Counted from the stretch's first letter, positions 23,717 to 36,000 are shown. The stretch: DNA of 64,000 nt from Phoebastria nigripes (GCA_035582835.1 JAYKAV010002973.1:516713-580712), one strand, 5' to 3'. Program-made: numbers and translations. Notes: generated from the sequence alone by a model not told the origin.

Positions 23717-24708
23717 CATAGAATCATAGAATAGTTTGGGTTGGAAGGGACCTTTAAAGGTCATCTAGTCCAAACCCCCTGCTGTGGGCAGGGACATCTT
23801 CAACTAGATCAGGTTGCTCAGAGCCTCGTCCAACCTCACCTTGAATGTTTCCAGGGATGGGGCATCCACCACCCCTCTGGGCAACTTATGCCAGTGTTTC
23901 ACCACCCTCAGAGTAAAAATTTTCTTCCTTATATCTAGTCTACATCTACCCTCTTTTAGTTTAAAACCATTCCCCCTTGTCCTGTTGCAACAGCCACTGC
24001 TAAAAAGTTTGCCGCCTTCTTTCTTATAAGCCCCCTTTAATTACTGATAGGCTGCAATAAGGTCTCCACGAAGTCTTCTCTTCTCCAGGCTGAACAACCC
24101 CAACTCTCTCAGCCTGTCCTAATAGGAGAGGTGTTCCATCCCCCTGATCATTTTTGTGACCCTCCTCTGGACCCGCTCCAACAGGTCTATGTCTTTCTTG
24201 TGCTGAGGGCTCCAGAGCTGGACGCAGTACTCCAGGTGGGGTCTCCCCAGAGCAGAGTAGAGGGGCAGAATCACCTCCCTTGACCTGCTGGCCACGCTTC
24301 TTTCTATTCAGTCCAGGATACGGTTGGCCTTCTGGGCTGCGAGCGCACATTGCTGGCTCATGGTCCAGCTTTTCATCCACCAGTACCCCCAAGTCCTTCT
24401 CGGCAGGGCTGCTCTCAATCCCTTCATCCCCCAGCCTGTATTGATCCTGGGGGTTGCCCCGACCCAGCTGCAGGACCTTGCCCTTGGCCTTGTTGAACCT
24501 CATGAGGTTCACATGGGCCCACTTCTCCAGCTTGTCCAGGTCCCTCTGGATGGCATCCCGTCCCTCAGGTGTGTTGACCACACCACTCAGCTTGGTGTCA
24601 TCTGCAAACTTGCTGAGGGTGCACTTGATCCCACTGTCTATGTCGTTGGTGAAGATATTAAATAGTACTGGTCCAAATACGGACCCCTGTGGGACACCAT
24701 TTGTCACT
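23717..24708 (-). mobile_element. CR1 LINE fragment with frameshifted RT
   Basis: On the minus strand the element starts mid-RT at 24708 and ends at 23717 with the CTATTCTATGATTCTATG-type tail. The frame from 24707 shows [16 protein letters not shown] and an intact FADD box (residues 34-37 from the Met at 24707). An extra base at about 24362-24363 shifts the frame after residue 115 (DEKLD), so the ORF running on to 24024 is nonsense beyond that point. The 3' end subfamily is that of 10241-10973. It is inactive: 5' truncated and frameshifted. Confidence 0.94.
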
Positions 24709-27449
24709 TATTCAACAAAGTAAATACTGGTGTAATTTTGCTAACATGTGATTAATCCTAGAAACATTTTATCTGAGGTTTTTCTGGGTATCTCAGAACC
24801 ACTTGTCCCAGAGGTGCTTCAAAGTTGCTAGGTCAAGACAACTATCCCAGCCACAGCTTGAACCCACAACAGGAAAAAGCTACCCTTGTGTAAGATCTTG
24901 TCTCTCTGTTTTGGTTTCTATGAAGATAAAACCCAGGCATATAGAGCTAATAAGAATATTCTTTACTCAAANAAGGCCTTAAATTTGATTACAAGATATA
25001 CAGGAACTTAAGTCAAGGTTCAAAAAATCCGTCCCCCAACCCCTGGCTGCAGTGGTTTCAAGTTTTGTTTTTGGTTGTTTTTTGTTTTTTTTCTTCTTCT
25101 CAAAACCTGTGGCTTTATGTTTGTCCCTCATTTATCATCTTTTGTATAAATCTAAGGGCAGTGGGATTATTTATGGGTGTATGGACTGTCTGAACCTTTC
25201 ACTGCTAGGTCATATAAAGACACTAACTTTTACTCTATATAACCTCAGGCTCTTTTTACTTGTTATATAAATTCTTAACTACTTGAATATATTTTACATA
25301 CCAAGAATCATCTGTATGTATGTAAATGTAGAGATATTTTTCATATCTACTCTTTCTTTGTCTTCTCTAGCTATCTACATGTTGGCACATAGAAAGAGAA
25401 GCAAAACTGCACAGACTATGCAATTGTTAGGTTCTCTTTGCAGTCATCTAATCAAATTATGAGCTAAGAAATCATAATTAGTAAAGAAGTTAGTACTTGC
25501 AGAACTGAGCAGCAGATAAATGTGGATGGAGGGGAAAAATTGTATTCATTGCTCCAAAAAAAATAAGGGAAAATCTCATTCGATGCCACTTACTGTCTGT
25601 CATAATTACTGTGTCAAAAATCAGATAAAGCAACATGTTCAAAAGAACAAAACAGTATTAGTGCAACCTTTTCTGTTCATTCTAGTATGTAGGATTAAAA
25701 TGTCTGAATTATAATTCTAAACTGAATTTATTAGTCTACATTCCTTCATTGACCTATTTAATATATTAAATTTTGATTAATTCTCCATTCTACCTTTCCT
25801 CAATGAAAACTCTTAAACTGTAGACAAAATGAGACATAGTTGGAATCAAAACAGATAAAATGGTGAAAAGAAAATAAAGTATATCTCTGTGGTAAAATTG
25901 CAAGCTTTCAAGTTGTCTTCCTTTCTTTCCACAACTTCTATATAAAGAGAAGAAAATGAATTCAGGAAATACACTGCTTTGTTACAATAGTTAAGTGCTC
26001 TTCTGCTTTCTTTGCCTTTCTAGCATGCTCTTCTCAGCTCCCTTGTCTTGGTGTTATTTCTGATTTTTTTTTTTTTTTTTTTTCCCCTCTACATCCAGAT
26101 TTTCATTCTACTTGTTAAAATGGAATACTTCTCAGGAATTTACAAGGAAGGAATAACTGGTAAAATAGAAGACTGAGTATCTCAATTTTTTTAAGCTTCC
26201 CATTTGTCTAGATAATGTGAATTCTTAAAACAAAAAAGTAACACACAAAAAGGTGACCAATTTGTAACTTTGATCTTTAGTGACCTTATTAATTACTGTC
26301 AAATCTGTTTTCAGATTTTTATTTTTAAATCAAATCACTAAAGATAGTATGAGTCACTTTTATCAGCACTGTTATTATTAACATAAAGTTCTACTTTCAG
26401 AAAGGCTGTTAAAATAAGGCATATGTTTCTGATCTTTCATTATATTTACACTTTTTAGTGTAAAACCAAAATGTTAGGGCATTTACATCTTCTAGATTTT
26501 TCTATCACTTTATTTTCACTTGTGTTGTGCTTGTGTTAAATAATTCCAAGTGATCACTATTTAAATTTCTTTTTGGATGAAACTTGTATGTAGGTGTCAG
26601 ACTGATCTCTCAAACTTTTTTTTTTTTTTTAATTAAAAAAAAAAAAAAAAATTAAGCCTGGGCACTGGTAACTTTATTGTATTTATTTTTAAGGATTTTA
26701 GTATTTTTATGGATAAAATTAGAACTTTTTTTTAAAATGTAAAGAGATATTTGTGTATTAGCAAAGAATTATAAAATTAACAAGGATTTAAACGATGATA
26801 TAAAAATTAAGAAGGTTATAAAATTAACCTTCTTAGTATGGGCACTATCTTCTATTGATCTTAATGAGCCTGGAGATAAATGGCCATGGGAGCAAGTTTG
26901 AATTGTGGTGTTAAAAGACATAATGTTCTTTGAAGTTATTTTAAGACTCCAGGAAAACCCGGTGAATGGAAAGGATGGATTCTTCCCTTTGTTTATGTGA
27001 ATGAAGTATTTTTATGTCACCCCACGAATCAAAAAGGTACGTGTCAAGGAAACTAGATGGTGCAACATTAAGTGTAAGAGGGAGTAAAACCCATGACACT
27101 TACGCATTCCTGGAAATTAGTTTTAAATACATTCCTGATATTGATGATTTATTATCACTCTCTTAACTAGGTCTGCTCAAAATTTTCATTTACGCTTTCT
27201 GAAAAACAAACAAACAAAAATTAATCTGACCTTTAAAACCAAATAAAATGTATTTTAAATTCAGGACCTTAGTGAAGTTTCTGAAGTTACTTTATCTGCC
27301 TGTATATACTTCTAATGACATATAAAAATACATTTCCCTAACAGTCTAGAATCTAAGGTTTCTATTTGATAGTGATCTAGGCAAAAATTAAACAGGCTAT
27401 GGTGAGTTATTTTGTTGTTCTTGTTTTGCTTTTTTTTTTTTTTTTTTTN

Positions 27450-27492
<43 letters not shown>

Positions 27493-27942
27493 CACTAGAT
27501 ATGACTTATCTGCTTCCTTAGGAAGATAAATATATTTGCAAATTATTTCCTAAAGGTACTTTACAATTCCTATTAACTTTAATAGCCAGATTTCCATGTA
27601 TTTTAATGATAAGAGGTCATGTCTAATGTCTAATAAGAGGTCATGTCTAATGATTTTGACAGTTATATGTCCAGGAAACCAAGTTAGTTAAAACTGATTT
27701 ACTGTCTTTTAATGTCTCAACTTTTTAAAAAAAATCTCAAGAAAATTATCTTGTGTCCTTCAAAGGCTTGTATAATTTCCAGAAGGAGACACATGCCTGT
27801 TTGCCAGATTGAAATGCTAGACAGTTTGAACTGTTTTACCTCTAAGATGGAGTTCACCTAGCAGAAGAATGTAGTTGTGCAATACATGGGTTATCAAGGT
27901 GACCATAAAGTGTGGTGGTATGGTTAAGAATGTCAGCTATGC
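24709..27942. other. AT-rich DNA with homopolymers and hairpins
   Basis: No gene is recognised. Notable simple structures are: a T run at about 26066-26083; a T15-AATT-A17 perfect inverted repeat at 26616-26651; a perfect 11-bp stem with 6-nt loop at 26808-26835 (TAAGAAGGTTA/TAACCTTCTTA); a 59-base T tract with one N at 27430-27488; and a 24-bp near-tandem duplication (AAGAGGTCATGTCTAATG at 27611 and 27635). Confidence 0.65.
27430..27488. repeat. Long T homopolymer
   Basis: About 59 T bases with a single N at 27449. No upstream element supports reading it as the poly(A) tail of a retrocopy on the minus strand, so it is listed only as simple repeat. Confidence 0.9.
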
Positions 27943-27947
27943 GGCTG
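27943..27947. repeat. Target-site duplication, left copy (GGCTG)
   Basis: GGCTG lies directly before the TGTGGTGG start of the LTR and is repeated at 29389-29393 directly after its ACAACA end. Confidence 0.85.
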
Positions 27948-28273
27948 TGTGGTGGTGCATTCCCCGCCCCCCGCTCCTGGGCCGCTCCACAATCTCAGAA
28001 ACTCCCATTAAACCTTGGCCTTGGTGTAATGAGTCAGGCGGTGAAGCGTCCCTTTACTGTATCAGGAACTCTTGCACAGCTGAGGTTGAGGAAGGTACTG
28101 ATCGTACCAGAAACTTCCGCTGCCTGGCCCAAGTGGAGGACGAGAGTGGGGATAATTGTCATCCCCTTATCTGAGATACCCTTTTCTGAGTCGTAGCGCA
28201 AGTGGAACGATACCATTGTTACTGAAACCTTGAGAGTTTTGACGGATGACTAAAGTCAACCATCTTGCGACCC

Positions 28274-28279
28274 TATAAA
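28274..28279 (+). promoter_or_regulatory. TATA box of the large LTR
   Basis: TATAAA within GACCCTATAAACAGTGG, about 325 bases from the LTR start, is the usual position for a U3 core promoter. Confidence 0.6.
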
Positions 28280-28678
28280 CAGTGGTCCCAAGTGAGGCCC
28301 TTTGAGCTCTCCTGGACCACAGCAGGCTGCGCCCAGAATCTCCCTCTGAGTGGAACGCTTCTCAGAGTTCACGAACTCTCGAGTCTGCAATATTCGGAGG
28401 ACCGTTGCTGGGACCTGGGCTGCAACACTCCTTGGCTGGAACACTCCTTGAGGCTCAACCTTTTGCCCATTGAGAAATGCCAAGACATTTGACATGAGTA
28501 TTTCACTGAACTAGAGGGGAATTTTTAACAGGTATACCTTTCTATATTTATCTATTTTTGTGTCTGTGTGTGTGAATTGATGGAGGTACCTGCTAGCAAA
28601 TATAGTCTGCTAAAATCTCATGATCTATCTGAAGATTGGGAATGAACCTTAGACTGCTGCTAAACCCATATAATCCTT

Positions 28679-29028
28679 TAGACATAAACNGTTGACCAGG
28701 TCTGGGACTAGGGGTGGATCCAGCTGGGTCTACTCTGAATCTTGTNACTCAACGGGAGGGTTTCTTTACCCTTTTTTGTATTANATATAAANCATTGACC
28801 AGGTCTGGGACTAGGGGTAGATCCAGCCCCACCTAGACTCCTCTCTGAGAAGGCNTTTAGAAAGCAAGAGAGTCTACTCTGAACCTCGTGACTCAACGGG
28901 AGGGTCTCCTTACCCTTTTTGTATTAGACATAAACAGTTGACCAAGTCTGCNACTAAGACTGGNGCCAGCCGGGTCTTCTCTGAACCTCGTGATTCAACN
29001 GGAGGGTCTCCCTTAACCTTTTTGTCCT
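28679..29028 (+). repeat. Triplicated unit inside the LTR
   Basis: Three units begin with TAGACATAAACNGTTGACC or close variants at 28679, 28782 and 28925. Each runs through CTACTCTGAA-type and GTGACTCAACGGGAGGGT to a CCTTTTTGTATTAGA-like end. Spacings are 103 and 143 bases; the middle unit holds about 40 extra bases (around 28827-28868). The copies differ by scattered substitutions, so the triplication is not recent. Confidence 0.88.
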
Positions 29029-29068
29029 TGGCCTCTGTATAAATCATTCCAACTCAATTCTAACACGA

Positions 29069-29228
29069 TATCCTGGTTTCGGCTGGGATAGAATTAATTT
29101 TCTTCCTAGTAGCTGGTATAGTGCTGTGTTTTGGATTTAGTATGAGAATAATGTTGATAACACACTGATGTTTTAGTTGTTGCTAAGTAGTGTTTACACT
29201 AGTCAAGGACTTTTCAGCTTCCCATGCT
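29069..29228 (+). mobile_element. Nested fragment of the first LTR family
   Basis: TATCCTGGTTTCGGCTGGG to CTTCCCATGCT matches the reverse complement of the right ends of the LTRs at 970-1556 and 13938-14515, so it is the U3 start of that family on the plus strand. Only the first ~160 bases are present; the rest is missing. It sits inside the large LTR, whose own sequence resumes near 29250, so this insertion is younger than its host. Confidence 0.85.
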
Positions 29229-29316
29229 TTTTTTCTTTGTATGCTTCATCCATGTAATAAGTGATAGAGTGAACCTTGCCATCGAACTCCNTTAAGTTGC
29301 ACTTTTATAAATTTCT

Positions 29317-29322
29317 ATTAAA
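29317..29322 (+). terminator. Poly(A) signal of the large LTR
   Basis: ATTAAA in TTTCTATTAAAATCAC, 66 bases before the LTR end, is where a retroviral R/U5 poly(A) signal is expected. Confidence 0.55.
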
Positions 29323-29388
29323 ATCACTTTCTGCTAATACCTTCGACACTCATTCTTTAAGCAGGCTCTAAACCACTCATTCACAACA

Positions 29389-29393
29389 GGCTG
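29389..29393. repeat. Target-site duplication, right copy (GGCTG)
   Basis: Matches the GGCTG at 27943-27947 and marks the 3' end of the large LTR. Confidence 0.85.
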
Positions 29394-31952
29394 TTATTCG
29401 CCCGCTTCATTTAATCTGTCACTGAAAAATCTACATAAACATTTCATAAGAAGTTTCAGTTAAGACTAAGAACCTGGCAGGCATTCACTTTACTAGATCT
29501 AAGAAATTTCCCTAATTTTAAAACCAAACAGAATATATAGCTATGCAGGAACAAATGAATAAAAATCAATAATTCTGTGATATATTCTGAAAATAACCTC
29601 TTCATAAATTAAAATAAGATAAATCAAGATTTTTTACTCTTTAATTCCTCATAACCACTCCAAGAAACTTATGCCACTGATTAAGAAAGCAACTGTGGTC
29701 ATGGTGGGGTGGGGTTGTGTGTGTGTGCAGAGGAACAAATGAAAGGAATAGAAGATGAGACAGGAGAACCTCAATAACCAGTTAGCAGAGACCTCTGAAT
29801 ATATAGCAAGAAGCCTGAGTCCTGAGCCTAATTTTCTCCACTGGGGAAGAATCTCAAAGTACAGGTTTTAGTCAATGTCATTCTGAAGGACAGCAACTCA
29901 TAGCCACGCTAGAAATTAAGTTTCAAAATGTGATCAAACTGTATTTTCCTTGTCAACTCAAACTCATTTGAATGACTATTCACTTTTCAGGTCATATTCC
30001 TATTTACATAATTGGCTGAAGCTAATATATACTAGTCAGAAATATTTTGATACACTGCATTTTCTTTCTTTATGACTCATGCTTCATGCCTTGATATTTA
30101 TCATGGATTCAGCTGCACACTCTAACTGTTGAGTTTGTGCCTACTTTACTGATTAAACTGAATATTTTAGTAACAGAATTTACATATACACTGATTGCCC
30201 TGTGCACTTACATTTTTTTCATGAGGGGAAAAAAGTAAGGACTGTTACTTTCATGGCTTTCTATGATGTATGCTCTGTCTGTCTCCCTGACATACATGTG
30301 ATTAAAGCTTGTTCAAACTATTTACAGACCTTTTTCGTTTGCCAGGACTCAGATACAGTGTATTTAATTCCAAAATTTAGACCCTTTAGGAAAATGCAGA
30401 AATGAATAGTTCTCTTAAAAGTAAATAGGTAAGTTCCCTACTATGATGAAAGAAGAGTCATGTTTGTGAAAACCTGTCTAACATCTACTGACAAGCAGAC
30501 ACAAGATCTATGTTGCCAGGAATCATATTCTCTACAATTTCGGAAGACTAAAGGCAATATTGTGGATGTGATAGGAATGTGGTTTTGGCTGTTATGTAAA
30601 GCAAGCATCACATTCCTCTGTTATAAATCTATACTTTGATGTTCATTACCGATTTCACAGTGAAGACTATGAAAGCAGGTCACTGTTTGGAATGCAAAGT
30701 TATTTCTTTTTCCTGATAACTTTGAATTAATTTCTGTTTTCACTTCCACCCTTTATGTTCTCCAGTGTGTCTGTGAACATGTACATGTTTTTGATCTTAT
30801 TCATGCCTTCATAGGAAAGTAAGTTATTGAGCATAAATACCCAAATTAGGATTACTTTCTTGCTCAGCTGTATTTATACCTACAGGATAATGCAAATGAG
30901 TCAGAAAAGATAGTCAAGCATCCTTGTCTGGATATACAGTGTGCTGAGTAGTCCTAGGGCACAAGGGAGTGTAAATTTTGGGTAGGTAAGAGTCTGAATC
31001 CTTTATAGTTGAGGATTCTCCAGAACTAAAACCTATTTGCTGGGCTATGACTTGTTATCACTCCCACAAGAAGCTCCTGGCCCTGGTTTTTATTTCACAG
31101 AAGAGGCATAGCCTCAGTGGACTCATACACGAAGTTGTCAACCCTGAAACAAAAATGATCTTAAGTGTAAGTGCTTACATGTTACATTTAGCCAAGATGG
31201 TAGCATTACTGAACATTTGCTTAAGTTGACTTTTGTAATCTAGTAAGAGTGCATAAGTCTATAAAAAAACTACTCCCTATGTTTTATGTATCTTAGCTTA
31301 AAACAAAGAAACCAAACGGAAGACATGGGAGTAATCTTTCTGATTCACTCTCAGTGTTTGGAGACAACTTTCCATATAAGATTTTTCCTTCCTAAAACAG
31401 AGCATTCACTTGAATGTCAGTGTTCTGTAGCTATGAAAACACTTGGAACATACAGACTGTATGTATGACCACAGACCTGCTTTACAACTTCTCCTCCTAT
31501 AAGGATTCCAGGTATCAGGTGTAGACCAAAATGTTATTATTCATGCATTGAGATGAAGTTGATTAATTATTTTCTTAGCAGGTATCAAGAAATAAGCTTT
31601 CAAGTCTTTATCTTTTGTATGAATGTGAATAATTAGAAGACAATGCATTAGAACCAATATATTAAAAATCATGCAAACATTGCATGCATCAGGACCACAG
31701 TATTTGTCTGATTCAGGAAGTTATGAACCGGGAAGGCCTATAAGCAAGCTAATATTAGCAGTGATGTATTTAAAGCCTCAGCAACTACCCCTTCTTGGAA
31801 TATCAAAGTGCACAGTTCAATCAGCACATTATGAAAAAGTTAAAATGTTACTCTATGGAGCTAAATTGGCAAAAACTATTTTTTTGATTAAAAGCACCTG
31901 TCTGTGCTACAAATTCATTGTAAAGATGAAATCAGTAAACAAACAGTGAGAA
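29394..31952. other. AT-rich DNA, no gene recognised
   Basis: No coding frame above background. A short GT-rich run is at 29706-29728. The frame at 31671-31949 (92 codons) ends just before the CR1 and shows no family features. An ATGCAAAT octamer-type word occurs near 30890, not enough to call a regulatory site. Confidence 0.6.
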
Positions 31953-33005
31953 GTGTGAGGTGGATTGAAAACTAGCTGAATGGTTGAGACCAGAGGGTCA
32001 TCAGCAACAGCACAAAATCTACTTGGAGGCCAGTGACTAGCTGTGAACCTCAGGGGTTAATACTGAGTCCAGTCCTGTTTAACCTGTTCATTAATGATCT
32101 GGATGATGAGGTTGAGTGTACCCTCAGAAAGTTTGCAGGCCAAACTGAGAGGAGCGGCTGATATGCTGGAGGGTTGTGCTGCCATCCACAGGGACCTGGA
32201 CAGGCTGGAGAAATGGGCCAACAGGAATCTCATGAAGTTCAACAAGCAGAAATACAAAGTCCTGCACCTGGGGAGGAACAACTCCATGCACCAATACATG
32301 CTGAAGGCCATCCAGCTGGAAAGCAGCTTGGCAGAAAAGGACCTGAAAGTCCCAGTGGACACCAAGTAGAGCACGAACCAGCAATGTGCCCTTGTTGCAA
32401 AGCAGGCTAGTGGTATCCGCAGCTGCATTAGGCAAAGTATTGCCGGCAGGTTGAGGGAGGTGATCCTTCCTCTATATTTAGTGCTGGTGACGCTACACCT
32501 GGAGTGCTGTGTCCAGTTCTGGGCTCCTCAGAGATATGGACATATTGGAGAGAGTCCGACAAAGGGCCATGAAGATGATGAAGGGACTGGAGCATCTCTC
32601 CTGTGAGGAAAGGCTGAGAGAGCTGTGACTGTCCAGCCTGGAGAAGAGAAGGTTCAGGGGGATCTTATCAATGTACCTAAATACCTGAAGGGAGGGTGCA
32701 AAGAAGATGGAGCCAGGTTCTTTCAGTGGTGCCCAGTGACAGGACAAGAGGCAATGGGAACAAACTGAAACACAGGAGGTTCCCTCTGAACACCAGGAAA
32801 CACTTTTTTTACTGTGAGGGTGACCAAACACTGGAGTAGGTTTCCCAGGGAGGTTGTGGAGTCTCCCTCCTTGGAGATATTAAAAATAACATCTAGTCAC
32901 TATCCTGGACAACTGGCTCTTAGTGGTTCTGCTTGAGCAGCGGGGCTGGACCAGATGACCTGCAGACGTTCCTTTCCAACCTCAACCATTCTGTGGTTCT
33001 GTGAA
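31953..33005 (+). mobile_element. CR1 LINE, degraded, catalytic box deleted
   Basis: It starts at about GTGAGGTGGATTGAAAACT and ends in the tail ACCATTCTGTGGTTCTGTGA. The translation is broken into short frames. The best (32094-32369) shows HRDLDRLEKWANRNLMKFNK and the following L-x-LGR block of CR1 RT. Compared with the copies at 20592 and 23717, the bases that should encode the FADD box are missing near 32130-32140, where TTTGCAGGCCAAACTGAGAG runs straight on. Many other indels are present. The 3' tail and body mark it as a different CR1 subfamily from the other copies. Confidence 0.93.
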
Positions 33006-36000
33006 AAGCATTCACTAGTACAATATAAATAAAATCATGTTCTAATATCTACTATTGACATAAATGGCTAAACAGACAGCAAGCTAGATTGACAGAAAGA
33101 AATCATATGCACCTTGGTTAGGTATACATGATAGCTCATTACTTGGTAATTGCCTAACTTCACCATATTTAGGTGAAATGTACTTGCAAAATTACATTAT
33201 TACTGAAATTTAATTTCTTAAGAAATAAAAATAATCTTTATTACAAAGGGGAGGGATTAAACAGTAAAGGAGGAAGAGGAATCTAGCTTTGGTATCCTTG
33301 TGAATCCATTATAACTATAGTATTTTTAGGGGTTTTAAAGCTCTACAAATGTCATACTACAGGATGCTCCCCAAAAGACACTAAAGGAAATCACTTGTAC
33401 TGAAGTCATTCCTACAGTGTTTGATCATACAGTCTAACTTNTGATTCATACAGCAGTACATCCCAAGATTCTAGTCACGTTAACTTTTCACATTAAAGGT
33501 CTTAATTGAGAGATGCACTTAGGTCTTTTATCAGGAGGAACAAACACAGGAGGAGAAGGTAGTTTAGGGAAGACAATGAAGATGGAGAGAGAAAGGAGTT
33601 TTTGGGGGGTTCCCAATCCACCTGGAGTTTGGAGGTATTGAAGCACAAGCCTAGATTTGAAAGCCTCAGAGATCTCTTAATGTCCTAGTTTCTACATAAA
33701 GGGGCAGATATTCAATTAACAGGGCTTTCAGTTGTTACTTGAGCGTGCTGTGCACATAATGTCATGACAAATCAGTGAGATATAGGTAGTGTGCAGAGTA
33801 TTAAAAGCCTCTGCATTATTTTCATTAAGAGGTAAGTAGGTCTCATTTTTCTATCTATATTTTTTTTATTCTATTTTATTATTGTTTTTTATGGCTGAGG
33901 AGATAATTCCATGCCTAAAAAAAGGAAATAAGAGATCGGCATTATTCAGATGAGCATGTCTGTATTGGTACAAAAGAACTACTAAAATCTGAACATTAGA
34001 TTGGAGTTGCTTCAACAGTACAATGAAAGATGAATGACTGTATATCAAGTTTTAATGAATACCTGACTGAGGAAGCATATGAAAACAGCATGAGCAGAAT
34101 TTAGAACAAAGAATTGTCTCAATAGGATATTAGTGATAAAAACTCTGCTGCTCAAGAATGAGACAGAGATGAAGCCTCATACTCATCAGAACACAATACT
34201 GCCAATATGGACATCAAATCTTTTGTTTTTCAATTCCAACCCATAAAATTTTCCATTTCAGTTGATTAATAAAACCAGACTTGTTTTGAAAAGCTGTCCT
34301 ATGTCTCATCATAAATCTGCTGCTTGTACAGGTCTCAAAGTAGCAAAGTTTGTAATAAAAGTTTTAAGTACTTTTGGAATTGCTATTATAACCACAGTGA
34401 GAAACACTGATGCACAGATGAAAGCCCACTTTCTGAACAATGGAGATGGATCTATTTCCACTGCTCAGAGATACAGTCAAGTTTTCATTAACTTGAGGCA
34501 GAATTTTACCCCAGAAATATTGAATAGTCTGCTTAGCAGACCGAGTATGCTCGGTCCAACTAATATGAAATTACCTATGTCCAAGGTTTTAAATTCTCAA
34601 GCCCATCCCAGTTAGGGTGGATATTTGCAAATTGTCTATTGGAAATATGCCATGGGTTATGCCAAGTCTTGGACCAAGCTTGGAATTTGTTTGGGAAAGT
34701 GTTAATTGGCACATGACATTTTTATATGAGAAACTATTTTAACATTTTAACCACATAAATGACCACTTCCAGTGACAGTCTCAATGCGAACATTCCCTAT
34801 CACTTCAAATTCATTAATACAGAGGTAGACCCTGCATAAGTACATACATGGAGAATCAGAGACTTGGAGAAGTATGTAAGTGGCAGGGATCAGATAGAAT
34901 GAGCTGCAGCAATCATCTGAAAGACACTCCATGTAGTAGATTCATTCCAGCTGTCCCTCTAAGAGTCAGTCTAGAATGAAAGACAGAGAGCTGAGTAGCT
35001 GTTCAACTCTGGATACAAGTTAATACTCTTTTAGCTTTACCTACAAAGGAAAACCCTTCATAGACTATTTAACCCACCACCATGGATTTACGGACTCAGA
35101 CATGGATTTAAATCAGTTCTAAGCTCTACAGTTCTCATACTGTATGAAATTAATGATAACTGTTGTCTGACTGATTTGAAGATAAATTTGTTTTTTTGTT
35201 TTTTTGTTACAGCTAGTGTGAAGCAGAGCTGAGCTTATCTACTTCCAGCAGAGTGAGACAGGCTTGTGAAGAGAGGATAGAATCTGCATCGCTGTTGTAA
35301 AGATCATACTGTGTTCACCGAGCACAATGCCTGTGCTGTAGGCTGCAGCTTTCCTTTTCACCAGATACTGAAGAGATTATTTAGATACTATTCCAATGCC
35401 TGGATTATTTTTTCTAGCTGAGAAGACATTAAATATCAATTTACAACTATATTCTCTAGTGATTAGAAGCAAACTGAGAACGCTCATCTGCACTGAGGAT
35501 GTACTGTTCAACAGTGAAGAGTCTGGGTCATACAGATTGCATGCTATGATTATGCTATAAATACTGAGAGACCAGTTCTGAATGAAGGCTAGAAGAGAAC
35601 CTGTGTGTTAAACACCATGATTAAACAATTTTTGAAGGAAAAAAAACCCACAGTAACAACAAAGAGAAGAAGCCTGTGTGAGAAATCCCAAGGCTTTTAC
35701 TCTCCACGTCTTTTGAAGTTCTCCACAATATCCAAGATATTATTTATGTTTTCTGTATTGTGTTTAATTTAGTAGGAAACAGTGTGATGGACTTTACTTG
35801 AAAGTTATCTTGAAGATCCACAAAGATAAAACAGAAATCTGGTTTATCCTTCAGCAAGGACTTAAGCTAAAATGCATCATGAAATACAATGCTACAGTTT
35901 CACATAATATTGTCTCAGCATCTTTCTTTCCTCCTATGTCCCTTGCACCTGTTTCTCCTGTGTGTTCATAAATCTGCTGCTCCAGCACAATATTGTTTAT

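Larger units (their letters stand above)
27948..29388 (+). mobile_element. Large solo LTR (~1.44 kb) of a second ERV family
   Basis: The element starts TGTGGTGGTGCATTCC and ends CATTCACAACA, with TG...CA termini and a perfect 5-bp GGCTG duplication on both sides. It has a TATA box at 28274-28279 (CCCTATAAACAGTGG) and an ATTAAA poly(A) signal at 29317-29322, followed by 66 bases to the end. If both signals are used, the R region would be about 1 kb, unusually long. Inside lie a triplicated unit (28679-29028) and a nested fragment of the other LTR family (29069-29228). No internal viral genes are attached, so it is a solo LTR. N bases are dense (28690, 28746, 28784, 28792, 28855, 28952, 28964, 29000, 29291). 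The family name is not assigned; a bird ERVL-like LTR is likely. Confidence 0.88.

Noticed and set aside
27430..27488. Poly(T) as the reversed poly(A) tail of a retrocopy
   Set aside because: No recognisable gene copy adjoins it and no target duplication is visible.
28679..29028. Possible CRISPR-like direct repeats
   Set aside because: Units are long, diverged and contiguous inside an LTR, with no short spacers; the window is from an animal genome.
34262..34615. 117-codon ORF after an acceptor-like CATTTCAG
   Set aside because: No domain and no convincing donor at its end; kept only as a remark on the stretch.
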